Origin: Clostridiales bacterium
Lineage (GTDB): Bacteria; Bacillota; Clostridia; Oscillospirales; Oscillospiraceae
Length of the DNA stretch: 64,000 nt
NCBI GenBank assembly: GCA_020859945.1
Contig: JAJBVG010000019.1
Location: forward strand, 20,541 to 84,540
Direction: 5' to 3'
How positions within the stretch are numbered: the first letter of the stretch is position 1; each line of letters begins with the position of its first letter. Under the pieces are notes generated by a model. It ran no database searches and was not told the DNA's origin. It saw only the letters and a list, made by a program, of their open reading frames with translations. Shown in pieces: positions 11,092 to 19,265 of the stretch. The position numbers and the translations under genes were made by a program.

Positions 11092-12501
11092 ATGGCTAAT
11101 ATGTGTCCCACCAAGACTCCCATGCCCACCCAGGAGCCTGATGTCCGCAATAAGAACTTTGAAGAGGTAGCCACCGGCTACACGCTGGAGATGGCCCAGG
11201 GCGAGGCCGCCCGGTGCCTACACTGCAAGAATATGCCCTGCGTCTCCGGCTGCCCGGTGAACGTGCAAATTCCTGATTTTATTAAGAAAATTGTAGACGG
11301 CGACCTGGAGGGGGCCTACCAGGTCATTTCCTCCACCAACGCCCTGCCCGCCATCTCCGGGCGCGTCTGCCCCCAGGAGAGCCAGTGCGAGAGCAAGTGC
11401 GTCCGGGGCATTAAGACCGAGCCGGTGGGCATTGGCCGCCTGGAGCGGTTCGTGGCCGACTGGCATCGGGAGAATGTGGAAGAACACGTGGAAAAACCCG
11501 ACTCCAACGGCCACAAGGTGGCTGTGGTGGGCTCCGGCCCCTCCGGTCTGACCTGTGCGGCGGACCTGGCCAAGCAGGGCTATCAGGTGACGGTGTTTGA
11601 GGCGTTCCACACCGCAGGCGGCGTGTTGGTCTACGGTATCCCGGAGTTCCGTCTGCCCAAGGCCATCGTCGCCGGTGAGGTGGACAAGCTCAAGGCGCTG
11701 GGCGTGGAAATCATGACCGACATGGTCATGGGCAAGGTGCTCTCCATTGATGAGCTGATGGACGACATGGGCTACGAGGCCGTGTTCATCGGCACCGGCG
11801 CGGGCCTGCCCCGGTTTATGAACATCCCCGGCGAGGGGCTGGCTGGCGTCTGCTCCGCCAACGAGTACCTGACCCGCATCAACCTGATGAAGGGCTACCT
11901 GCCCGAATACGACACCCCGGTCATTAAATCCAAGGCTGTGGCCGTGGTGGGCGGCGGCAACGTGGCGATGGACGCCTGCCGCTGCGCCAAGCGCATGGGC
12001 GCGGAGCACGTCTACATCGTCTACCGACGCAGCGAGGTGGAAATGCCCGCCCGGAACGAGGAGATCGAGCACGCCAAGGAAGAGGGCATTGAGTTCCTGA
12101 CCCTGTGCAACCCGGTGGAGATCATCGGCGGCGTGCGGGAGGACGGCAAGCCCTCCGGCCGCGTGGCGGGCTGCAAGTGCATCCGCATGGAGCTGGGTGA
12201 GCCGGACGCCTCCGGCCGACGCCGCCCCATCGAGGTTCCCGGCAGCGAGTTCGTGCTGGACGTGGACACCGTTATTATGGCGCTGGGTACCTCTCCCAAC
12301 CCCCTCATCCGCTCCACCACCCCCGGCCTGGAGGCCAACCGGCGGGGCTGCCTGGTAGTTGGTGAGGACGACGTCTCCACCACCCGCACCGGCGTGTTCG
12401 CCGGCGGCGACGCCGTTACCGGCGCGGCCACGGTCATTCTGGCCATGGGCGCGGGCAAGAAGGCTGCCGCGGCGATGGATAAGTATATTCAGAACAAATA
12501 A
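11092..12501 (+). CDS. nfnB: NfnB/GltA-type NADPH-dependent oxidoreductase subunit (glutamate synthase small-chain homologue)
   Basis: A 469-residue flavoprotein of the GltD/NfnB family. The N-terminus carries cysteine clusters for two [4Fe-4S] centres (ARCLHCKNMPCVSGCPV and RVCPQESQCESKCV). It is followed by a first dinucleotide fold (VAVVGSGPSGLTCA, FEAFHTAGGVLVYGIPEFRLPK), a second (VAVVGGGNVAMDACR, YRRSEVEMPAR), and a C-terminal FAGGDAVTGAATVILAMGAG motif. It starts 14 bases after nfnA and has a GGAGGAA site. No large glutamate synthase subunit is nearby, which favours the NfnAB assignment over GltBD. It probably couples NADH, ferredoxin and NADP pools. Confidence 0.88.
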   Translation: MANMCPTKTPMPTQEPDVRNKNFEEVATGYTLEMAQGEAARCLHCKNMPCVSGCPVNVQIPDFIKKIVDGDLEGAYQVISSTNALPAISGRVCPQESQCESKCVRGIKTEPVGIGRLERFVADWHRENVEEHVEKPDSNGHKVAVVGSGPSGLTCAADLAKQGYQVTVFEAFHTAGGVLVYGIPEFRLPKAIVAGEVDKLKALGVEIMTDMVMGKVLSIDELMDDMGYEAVFIGTGAGLPRFMNIPGEGLAGVCSANEYLTRINLMKGYLPEYDTPVIKSKAVAVVGGGNVAMDACRCAKRMGAEHVYIVYRRSEVEMPARNEEIEHAKEEGIEFLTLCNPVEIIGGVREDGKPSGRVAGCKCIRMELGEPDASGRRRPIEVPGSEFVLDVDTVIMALGTSPNPLIRSTTPGLEANRRGCLVVGEDDVSTTRTGVFAGGDAVTGAATVILAMGAGKKAAAAMDKYIQNK

Positions 12502-12513
12502 AACAGACCTTTC

Positions 12514-12548
12514 AAGAGGGGCAGGGCGCAGGTCCTGCCCCCTTTTTG
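12514..12548 (+). terminator. Rho-independent terminator of nfnAB
   Basis: Stem GGGGCAGG (12518-12525) and CCTGCCCC (12534-12541) followed by a CTTTTTG run. Confidence 0.85.
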
Positions 12549-12626
12549 CTCATCTGCGGCGTGTAAAGTTCCCTTCCCGTCAGAAACAACCCGCCTTTTT
12601 TGTGCGTTATCTGTGGACTTTGTGAA

Positions 12627-12655
12627 TTGACCGAAAAGAAAAAAAGTGATAAAAT
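12627..12655 (+). promoter_or_regulatory. Sigma-A-like promoter for pcrA
   Basis: TTGACC at 12627-12632, a 17 bp A-rich spacer, TAAAAT at 12650-12655, with the start codon 35 bases on. Confidence 0.7.
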
Positions 12656-12689
12656 ACAAATAAAAAAGGCGGAAAAAGAGGGAAGAGAA

Positions 12690-15206
12690 ATGTTGAACGA
12701 ACACAATTCCAACCGATTCTGCGCCCTGCGGCGAAGCGTCATCGCGCTGGACTACCAAAAGCTGAACCCGGAACAGCGGGAGGGCGTTCTGACCACCCAG
12801 GGCCCGCTGCTGCTGCTGGCGGGGGCCGGCAGCGGCAAGACCACGGTCCTCATTAACCGCATCGCTAACCTCATCAAATACGGCCAGGGCAGCGACTCCT
12901 CCGAGGTCCCCGACTGGGTGACGGAGGAGGACGTAGCCTTTCTGGAGGACTATCTGCAATCTCCCAACGAGGCCGACCGTTCCCGTGCGGAAATGCTCTG
13001 CAAGCTGCACCCGGCGGCTCCCTGGTCCATCATCGCCATCACCTTCACCAACAAGGCGGCGGGGGAGCTGAAATCCCGGCTGGAGGCCATGCTGGGGCCG
13101 GAGGGCCAGGACGTGTGGGCGTTCACCTTCCACTCTGCCTGCGTTCGCATCCTGCGGCGGGACATCGACAAGCTTGGCTACCGCACCGCCTTCACCATTT
13201 ACGACACCGACGACTCCCTTCGCGTTATCAAGGAGATTTTGAAGGCCCAGAACGTGGACGACAAGATGTTCCCGCCCCGAATGGTGCTCAGCAATATCTC
13301 CAGAGCCAAGGACAATATGCAGTTGGCGGCGGATTACCTGGCGGAGAGCCAGAAATCCGGCGACATCCGGCAGATTCAAATCGGCAAGATTTATGTGGAC
13401 TACGAAAAGCGGCTCCGGGAGGCCGATGCGCTGGACTTCGACGACCTGATCCTCCAGACCGTCCGGCTGCTCCAGTCCAGCCAGGAGGCGCGGGACTACT
13501 GGCAGCGGAAGTTCCGCTATGTGCTGGTGGATGAGTACCAGGACACCAACCACCTGCAATATCTGCTGGCGGCACTGCTGGCAGGAGAGCGCAAAAACAT
13601 CTGCGTGGTGGGCGACGACGACCAATCCATCTACCGGTTCCGGGGAGCTACCATTGAGAACATTCTGGACTTTGAGAGCCAGTACAAGGGGGCGCGGGTC
13701 ATCCGGCTGGAGCAGAACTACCGCTCCACCCAGAACATCCTGGAGGCTGCTAACGCCGTCATCCGCAACAACACCGGGCGGAAGGGCAAGAACCTGTGGA
13801 CCCAGCACGAGGGCGGCGACAAGGTCAAGGTCTACACCGCCATGAACGAAAACGATGAGGCCCAGTACGTGGCCGCCCAGGTGCTGGCGGGCATCAGCAA
13901 GGGCCGGGACTGGAAGGACTTCGCCGTCCTCTACCGGATGAACGTCCAGTCCAACCAGCTGGAGTACGCCTTCAAGCGCAACGCCATCCCTTACAAGGTG
14001 GTGGGCGGCACCAAGTTCTTTGACCGGGCGGAAATCAAAGATATGCTGGCCTATCTCTGCGTTATCAACAACCCGGCGGACGACCTGCGACTGCGCCGCA
14101 TCATTAACACCCCCGCCCGGGGAATCGGCAACCGCACCATCGAGATCGCCACAGGCATCGCTCAGCAGTTGGGCCTCCCCCTGTACGAGGTGGTCAGCCA
14201 CGCCGCAGACTACCCCATGCTGCAAAAGAGCCTGCCCAAGCTCCAGGCGTTTGTGGACATCATGGAGGGCCTGCGGGAAAAGGCGGAGACGATGGAGCTG
14301 ACCGACTTCTATGACGAAGTCATCGCCGCCACCGGCTATGTGACTGCGCTGGAGGCCAAAAAGACCGTGGAAAACCGCACGCGGGTGGAGAACGTCCACG
14401 AGCTTAAATCCTCTATCCAGGGCTATCTGGAAAACGCCGTTGACGGCACGCTGGAGGGCTTCTTGGACGAGGTCGCCCTCTATACCGACCTGGACAGCGT
14501 GGACGAAAAGGAAAACGCCGTGGTCATCATGACCATGCACGCCGCCAAGGGGCTGGAGTTCCCGGTGGTGTTCGTGGTGGGCATGGAGGACGGGCTGTTT
14601 CCCGGTATGCGCTCCATCGGCGACACCGAGGAGATGGAGGAGGAGCGCCGCCTGTGCTATGTGGCGCTGACAAGGGCCAGAGAGACCCTGTGCCTGTCCT
14701 GCGCCCGGCAGCGGATGCTCTTCGGCCACACCACCAGCAACAAGCCCTCCCGTTTCCTGGAGGAAATTCCGGAGGAGTACATCGAGAAATCGGGCCGCAG
14801 TCTCACCGAAGAGAACCGGGAGTACGGCGGACGCTGGAAGGACAGCAGCCAGAGTGAAAACGGCGAACGTCCCCGCTACGCCGGACGCGCTGGAGGACGG
14901 GGGAGCTACGGCGCTCGTCCCCGCCGTCCCCGCCGGGATGACGGCAAGCCCCTGGGCGGCGGCATCAGCGTCAGCCATGCGGTGACACCCACCGGCCAGC
15001 GGGCGGTGCAGGCCACGTTTAATCTGCTGAGTCAGTTCAAGAAGGGCGACATGGTGGACCACTCCGCCTTCGGCAAGGGGATGATCGTCAGCATTCTGCC
15101 CATGGGCGGCGACGCCCTGGTGGAGGTCGCTTTCGACGGCGTGGGCAATAAGAAGCTGATGCTCAAGGCTGCCTCTCAGCACATGAAGAAAGTGGAAAGT
15201 TTGTAA
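12690..15206 (+). CDS. pcrA: UvrD/PcrA-type ATP-dependent DNA helicase
   Basis: An 838-residue superfamily 1A 3'-5' helicase for repair and plasmid or fork processing. Motifs in order are LNPEQREGV, Walker A LAGAGSGKTT near residue 43, TFTNKAA, FHSACVRILR, VDEYQDTN near 280, GDDDQSIYRFRGA, RLEQNYRST, VMTMHAAKGLEF-type motif V (MTMHAAKGLEF), and YVALTRAR. The region after residue about 700 is basic and Gly/Arg-rich and ends in a Tudor-like VDHSAFGKGMIVSI segment, as in PcrA. The ATG at 12690 follows a GAGGGAAGAG site; an upstream in-frame ATG at 12600 lies before the promoter and is rejected. A 35-residue insert between the Walker A region and motif Ia (about residues 65-100) is longer than in Bacillus PcrA. 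Confidence 0.95.
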   Translation: MLNEHNSNRFCALRRSVIALDYQKLNPEQREGVLTTQGPLLLLAGAGSGKTTVLINRIANLIKYGQGSDSSEVPDWVTEEDVAFLEDYLQSPNEADRSRAEMLCKLHPAAPWSIIAITFTNKAAGELKSRLEAMLGPEGQDVWAFTFHSACVRILRRDIDKLGYRTAFTIYDTDDSLRVIKEILKAQNVDDKMFPPRMVLSNISRAKDNMQLAADYLAESQKSGDIRQIQIGKIYVDYEKRLREADALDFDDLILQTVRLLQSSQEARDYWQRKFRYVLVDEYQDTNHLQYLLAALLAGERKNICVVGDDDQSIYRFRGATIENILDFESQYKGARVIRLEQNYRSTQNILEAANAVIRNNTGRKGKNLWTQHEGGDKVKVYTAMNENDEAQYVAAQVLAGISKGRDWKDFAVLYRMNVQSNQLEYAFKRNAIPYKVVGGTKFFDRAEIKDMLAYLCVINNPADDLRLRRIINTPARGIGNRTIEIATGIAQQLGLPLYEVVSHAADYPMLQKSLPKLQAFVDIMEGLREKAETMELTDFYDEVIAATGYVTALEAKKTVENRTRVENVHELKSSIQGYLENAVDGTLEGFLDEVALYTDLDSVDEKENAVVIMTMHAAKGLEFPVVFVVGMEDGLFPGMRSIGDTEEMEEERRLCYVALTRARETLCLSCARQRMLFGHTTSNKPSRFLEEIPEEYIEKSGRSLTEENREYGGRWKDSSQSENGERPRYAGRAGGRGSYGARPRRPRRDDGKPLGGGISVSHAVTPTGQRAVQATFNLLSQFKKGDMVDHSAFGKGMIVSILPMGGDALVEVAFDGVGNKKLMLKAASQHMKKVESL

Positions 15207-15238
15207 CTGCTGATTTTTTGACATTTTTCGTTAAATGA

Positions 15239-15267
15239 TTGTTTTCTTTACCCTCTTGTGCTATACT
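15239..15267 (+). promoter_or_regulatory. Promoter of the methyltransferase/nuclease pair
   Basis: TTGTTT at 15239-15244, 17 bp, TATACT at 15262-15267. An 8-base inverted repeat CCCTCTTG/CAAGAGGG (15251-15258 and 15282-15289) brackets the -10 and start region, so it could be an operator, or the hairpin ending pcrA transcription. Confidence 0.6.
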
Positions 15268-15340
15268 GATTACAGTTAGTGCAAGAGGGCTTTTCATAAC
15301 TGAAACGGCGCTTTGAAGATAGAAAAAGGTGGGAACGCTT

Positions 15341-16399
15341 GTGGCAGGGAACAGCAATTTGCATGATTCAGCACGAAAGAAGCAGGATGAATTTTATACA
15401 CAGCTCTCTCTGATAGAAAGTGAATTAAAGCATTATAAAGAGCATTTTAAGGGAAAGACGGTGCTTTGCAACTGTGATGACCCCTATGAAAGCAACTTTT
15501 TCAAGTATTTCGCCATGAATTTCAATTCTTTGGGCCTGAAAAAACTGATTGCCACTTGTTATGCGACTTCACCTTTTGTATATACCCAGTTCACACTGTC
15601 TGGCGATGAGGAGTTTTTTGCGCAGGAAAATGGCTTCCGAACCGCAAAGCCCTATAAAGTGGAAATTACAGAGGTGCGGGACGAGACCGGCGATGGGCGC
15701 ACTGGATTGGCAGACGTGGAATACCTCATGCGAAATCGGAAAAATGTGTTGACTCTTCTGGGGGGGGGAGACGGCGATTTTCGCAGCCCAGAATGTGTGG
15801 AGTTGCTAAAAGAGGCGGATATTGTTGTAACAAATCCTCCGTTTTCTCTTTTCCGTGAGTATATGGCACAGTTGATGGAGTATGAAAAATCATTTTTAAT
15901 TATCGGTAACATGAATGCCATTACGTATAAAGAGATTTTGCCACTTATCATGAATAACATGGTTTGGTTAGGCTATAACAGCGGACATTTTTGGTTCAGA
16001 GTGCCTGATAATTATGAGGAAAAGAAAACAGACTTTAAGATTGATAAAACTGGGCAGAAATGGCGTCGTATGGGAAATATCTGCTGGTTTACAAATCTTG
16101 ATATCCAGAAGCGTCATGAAAATATGACGTTGTTTAGGAATTATACACCAGAAGCATATCCGAAATATGATAACTATGACGCTATCGACGTCAATAGAAC
16201 AGCAGATATTCCATGCGATTATTACGGTATTATGGGTGTTCCCATAACGTTTATGGCGCAGTTCAATCCCGACCAATTTGAAATATTAGGGGATTCACGT
16301 TTCCATGACGGACAGGACTTTTCAAATGATATTAACATCATAGATGGAAAGACAAAATTTCGTAGATTGTTAATCCGCAGAAAACGGAGGGATAACTAA
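15341..16399 (+). CDS. EcoRI-family adenine-specific DNA methyltransferase
   Basis: A 352-residue S-adenosylmethionine-dependent DNA methyltransferase of the EcoRI_methylase family. It opens with a KKQDEFYTQL segment typical of the family, has VLCNCDDPYESNFFKYF as the SAM-binding region, and the catalytic motif IV VTNPPFSLFREY near residue 164. Later segments GNICWFTNLD and YGIMGVPITF also fit the family. Such enzymes make N6-methyladenine; the site cannot be predicted. The GTG at 15341 is preferred, with AGGTGGGA before it; GTG 15329 is an alternative. Codon use is AT-richer (many AAA, GAA, ATA, TTA) than flanking genes, a sign of transfer. The stop overlaps the ATG of the next gene by one base (TAATG), so the two are one unit. 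Confidence 0.9.
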   Translation: MAGNSNLHDSARKKQDEFYTQLSLIESELKHYKEHFKGKTVLCNCDDPYESNFFKYFAMNFNSLGLKKLIATCYATSPFVYTQFTLSGDEEFFAQENGFRTAKPYKVEITEVRDETGDGRTGLADVEYLMRNRKNVLTLLGGGDGDFRSPECVELLKEADIVVTNPPFSLFREYMAQLMEYEKSFLIIGNMNAITYKEILPLIMNNMVWLGYNSGHFWFRVPDNYEEKKTDFKIDKTGQKWRRMGNICWFTNLDIQKRHENMTLFRNYTPEAYPKYDNYDAIDVNRTADIPCDYYGIMGVPITFMAQFNPDQFEILGDSRFHDGQDFSNDINIIDGKTKFRRLLIRRKRRDN

Positions 16400-17487
16400 T
16401 GAAAATTGAATTACATGAAATTTCCGTCCGGGATGTCGTAAACGGGTATGTGGACAGCGAGGAGAACGGCGTTGTCGGGTACGGTGGCAGGCTGAATATC
16501 CGCCCCGCCTTTCAGCGCGAATTTATCTACAAGGACAAACAGCGGGATGAAGTAATCAACACGATTCGGAAGAATTTTCCGTTGAACGTAATGTACTGGG
16601 TGCTGAGCGACGATGGCGGTTATGAACTGCTGGATGGACAGCAGCGTACCATCAGCATTTGCCAATATGTCAACGGTGATTTTTCAATTAACCATATGGT
16701 GTACGATAATTTAACCCCAGAGGAGAAAGAGCAGATTCTTGACTATAAACTGATGGTTTATATTTGTGAGGGAACTGACAGAGAAAAGCTGGATTGGTTT
16801 AAAATTATCAACATCGGCAGCGAGGAGTTGGAGGACCAGGAACTGCGGAACGCTATCTATACGGGTGAATGGCTGACCGAGGCGAAAAAATACTTCAGCA
16901 AACCAGGTTGTCCGGCCTATAAAGTCGCAAGTGAATACCTCTCTGGTTCTGCCATTCGGCAAAAGCACCTGGAAACGGCCATCAAATGGATTGCTGACCG
17001 TGACGGGGTTGAAATAGAAGACTATATGGCGCGGCATCAACATGACACGAATTGCAGTGAGTTGTGGCTTTATTTTCAGAATGTGATAAACTGGGTAAAG
17101 GTCCTATTCCCAAACTATCGCAGGGAAATGAAGGGACTTGCCTGGGGTATTTTCTATAATAAATACAGCGGCCAAACGTATGACCCTAAACAACTTGAAG
17201 CGCGTGTTGTGGACCTGATGGAAGATGATGATGTAAAAAATAGCGGTATTTATGAATATCTGTTGAGCGGTGACGAGCGACCTTTGAACATTCGGGCATT
17301 TACGCCGAAAATGAGACGGGCTGCGTACGAACGACAAAAGGGAATCTGCCCAAAGTGTGGAAAGCACTACGAAATTGATGATATGCACGCTGACCATATT
17401 ACGCCGTGGAGTAAAGGCGGCAAAACGATTGCAGAGAATTGTCAGATGCTGTGTGCGGACTGCAACCGACGCAAGAGTGATATATGA
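16399..17487 (+). CDS. DUF262-HNH endonuclease, probable restriction or defence nuclease
   Basis: A 362-residue two-domain protein. The N-terminal DUF262 domain has RPAFQREFIY near residue 32 and the signature LLDGQQRTIS near 77-87, a ParB/Srx-like fold that in GmrS, SspE and related defence proteins binds or hydrolyses nucleotides. The C-terminus is an HNH nuclease with two Cys pairs: CPKCGKHY near 316, HADHITPWSKGG near 329 with the catalytic His residues, and CADCNRRKSD at the end. It is co-translated with the adenine methyltransferase. Together they look like a modification enzyme with its partner nuclease. Whether the nuclease cuts unmodified or modified DNA is unknown. GC is lower than in pcrA and dpaB on either side. 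Confidence 0.88.
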   Translation: MKIELHEISVRDVVNGYVDSEENGVVGYGGRLNIRPAFQREFIYKDKQRDEVINTIRKNFPLNVMYWVLSDDGGYELLDGQQRTISICQYVNGDFSINHMVYDNLTPEEKEQILDYKLMVYICEGTDREKLDWFKIINIGSEELEDQELRNAIYTGEWLTEAKKYFSKPGCPAYKVASEYLSGSAIRQKHLETAIKWIADRDGVEIEDYMARHQHDTNCSELWLYFQNVINWVKVLFPNYRREMKGLAWGIFYNKYSGQTYDPKQLEARVVDLMEDDDVKNSGIYEYLLSGDERPLNIRAFTPKMRRAAYERQKGICPKCGKHYEIDDMHADHITPWSKGGKTIAENCQMLCADCNRRKSDI

Positions 17488-17514
17488 AGAGCATTTTCCT
17501 GTAATTTGAATGAC

Positions 17515-17553
17515 AAAAAGCAAGGCGACGGCAACACCTGCCGCCGCCTTTTT
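17515..17553. terminator. Bidirectional terminator between the nuclease gene and dpaB
   Basis: Stem AGGCGACGGC (17523-17532) and GCCGCCGCCT (17540-17549) with an A run before and a T run after, so it can serve both converging genes. Confidence 0.85.
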
Positions 17554-17574
17554 CTGTCATGCGCTGCCGCCCAT

Positions 17575-18162
17575 TCACACGCTGCCCAGCAGCACCGGCT
17601 GGAGCTGCCGTCCCTCCAGCGCGGCCCCCACGGTCTGGGGAATGAGGTCCATCTCCGCCACCAGCGAGGCGGGCTTCCCCTCTGGGTCGTCCTGGCGGAA
17701 GGGCACCAGATAGACGTTCTTCCGGCAGCTCAGCTCCCCCAGATTCCGCAGGGAGACGGTCAGCCCGTCGTTGGTGGACACGGCCAAAATCAGGGGTCGC
17801 CCGTTGCGGAGATGGGCCTTGGCCGCCATGGTGATGGTGGTGTCGGTGATGCCCCAGGCCAATTTAGCCAGGGTGTTCCCCGTGCAGGGGGCAATGACCA
17901 GCGCGTCCAGCAGCTTTTTGGGGCCGATGGGTTCTGCCTGGGCGATGGTCAGAAGGGGCGGGCAGCCGCAGATGCGCTCCACCTCCCGGCGGAGGTCCGC
18001 CGCGCTGCCGAAGCGGGTGTCGGTGGCGGCGCAGTTCTCCGACAGCAACGGCGTCACCGCGCCGAAGCGCGCCTTCACTGCCTCCAGTGCCGGGAGGACC
18101 TTGTGGAGGGTGCAGTAGGACCCGGTCAGTCCAAAGCCCACCCGAATTTGTTCTCCACTCAC
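17575..18162 (-). CDS. dpaB: Dipicolinate synthase subunit B
   Basis: A 195-residue flavoprotein-like subunit (SpoVFB) of the enzyme that converts a tetrahydrodipicolinate precursor to dipicolinic acid in the mother cell for spore-core dehydration. It has the flavin-binding family start IRVGFGLTGSYCTLHK, a PLLSENCAATDTRFG segment, VIAPCTGNTLAKLAWGI, and VSTNDGL. It overlaps dpaA by 4 bases (ATGA), so translation is coupled. Sporulation genes of this type are normally read late by sigma-K. Confidence 0.95.
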   Translation of the reverse strand: MSGEQIRVGFGLTGSYCTLHKVLPALEAVKARFGAVTPLLSENCAATDTRFGSAADLRREVERICGCPPLLTIAQAEPIGPKKLLDALVIAPCTGNTLAKLAWGITDTTITMAAKAHLRNGRPLILAVSTNDGLTVSLRNLGELSCRKNVYLVPFRQDDPEGKPASLVAEMDLIPQTVGAALEGRQLQPVLLGSV

Positions 18163-19031
18163 AGAGCCACCTCCTGCAAAATGTGGTAGACGGTGTCCCG
18201 GATGATTTTTCCGGAGGTCACCGGGGCCACCTTCCCCGGCAGGGACAGCGCCCAGATGACCTTGACCCCCAGGTTTGCTGCGGCCTCCAGGTCCACGCCG
18301 CCGGGCTTGGAGGCCAGGTCGATGACCAGCGTCCCCGCGTCCAGGTCGTGGAGCCTGGCCCCGTCCAGAACCCGTGCGGGGACGGTGTTAATGACCAGCT
18401 GATAGCCCCCCAGCCAACCGTCCAGCTGGTCTGTATGTTCCGACCAGTAGCCGTAGGATTCAATCCAGGCTAAATCCGCGTAGTTCCGGGCGGAGACCGT
18501 CACCCTGGCCCCCAAGCCCTTCAGCCGGTGGGCCAGCAGCTTGCCCAGCCGCCCGAACCCAATGACCAGCACCCGCGCCCCAAACAGGGTGGTGGGCAGC
18601 TCCTCCATGGCAATTTGAATGGCGCCCTCCACCGTGGGGACGGCGTTCTTGATCTCCAGCTCTTCTCTGGCAAAGTAATCCTGGAGGTTCAGCCCCCGGC
18701 TCCGGGCGTAAGCGGTCAGTTCCGGGGAGACCCGACCCGCGCAGACGATCTGCTCCGGGCGCAGGGCGTCCAGCACCGTTTTGACGGGTATCTTCTGGTC
18801 GGAGAGGGGAGCGTTCAGAACGCCGTCGTCCACCGTCACCGGCAGGGGCAGAATGACGCACTGGGCGCGCTCAATGCCCCGCAGGGTGTCCGAGCCGGGC
18901 AGCGTGTTGGGGTCGGGCCGCCGCTCCATGGCATAGGTCTGGACCCAGTGGCCGTCGTCGGTCAGCAACTGGGCCAGCTTTACCTGGCGCAGGTCGCCGC
19001 CCACCACCCAGATATTCAGTTCCTGTCGCAA
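18159..19031 (-). CDS. dpaA: Dipicolinate synthase subunit A
   Basis: SpoVFA-type NAD(P)-dependent subunit of dipicolinate synthase, 290 residues with the chosen start (Bacillus protein about 297). It has an N-terminal IWVVGGDLRQVKLAQLL segment, a GAIQIAMEELPTT stretch, and a C-terminal Rossmann fold VLVIGFGRLGKLLAHRLKGLGA with VIDLASKPGGVDLEAA. The start is set at the TTG whose complement is 19029-19031 because AAGGAAGG lies 8-10 bases before it; the frame stays open further upstream without a good site. In Bacillus the operon continues into asd and dapA; here those genes are in a separate riboswitch operon 24 kb away. Confidence 0.93.
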   Translation of the reverse strand: MRQELNIWVVGGDLRQVKLAQLLTDDGHWVQTYAMERRPDPNTLPGSDTLRGIERAQCVILPLPVTVDDGVLNAPLSDQKIPVKTVLDALRPEQIVCAGRVSPELTAYARSRGLNLQDYFAREELEIKNAVPTVEGAIQIAMEELPTTLFGARVLVIGFGRLGKLLAHRLKGLGARVTVSARNYADLAWIESYGYWSEHTDQLDGWLGGYQLVINTVPARVLDGARLHDLDAGTLVIDLASKPGGVDLEAAANLGVKVIWALSLPGKVAPVTSGKIIRDTVYHILQEVAL

Positions 19032-19200
19032 AATCGCAGCACCTTCCTTATTTGTGGTACTCCATCCTATGCGGCAGCGGCGGGAGGGTGCAGCCCGGCC
19101 TTTCAAACTGTGAAGTTTTTGTAAAAGAACTGGCTTAAATTCGCAGCTTCTCAACAAAAGCCTGAACAAACTGTGAACACAGCGGCTTTTTCCGGGAGTT

Positions 19201-19232
19201 TTAAGGTAGCTTTAAGGTGCCTTTTGTATCTT
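19201..19232 (+). promoter_or_regulatory. Direct-repeat activator site and -10 box of the MacAB-like operon
   Basis: TTAAGGT occurs at 19201-19207 and again at 19212-19218, an 11-base period, and is followed after 8 bases by TATCTT (19227-19232). Direct repeats one helical turn apart over the -35 region are typical of OmpR-family response-regulator activation. No regulator gene is next to it. Confidence 0.55.
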
Positions 19233-19265
19233 TAGAAATGAAAGTAACTCCAGGAGGATGGTACT

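Noticed and set aside
12489..15224. Open frame of 911 codons on the minus strand opposite pcrA
   Set aside because: Antisense of pcrA with no recognisable domains; it spans a terminator and the pcrA promoter.
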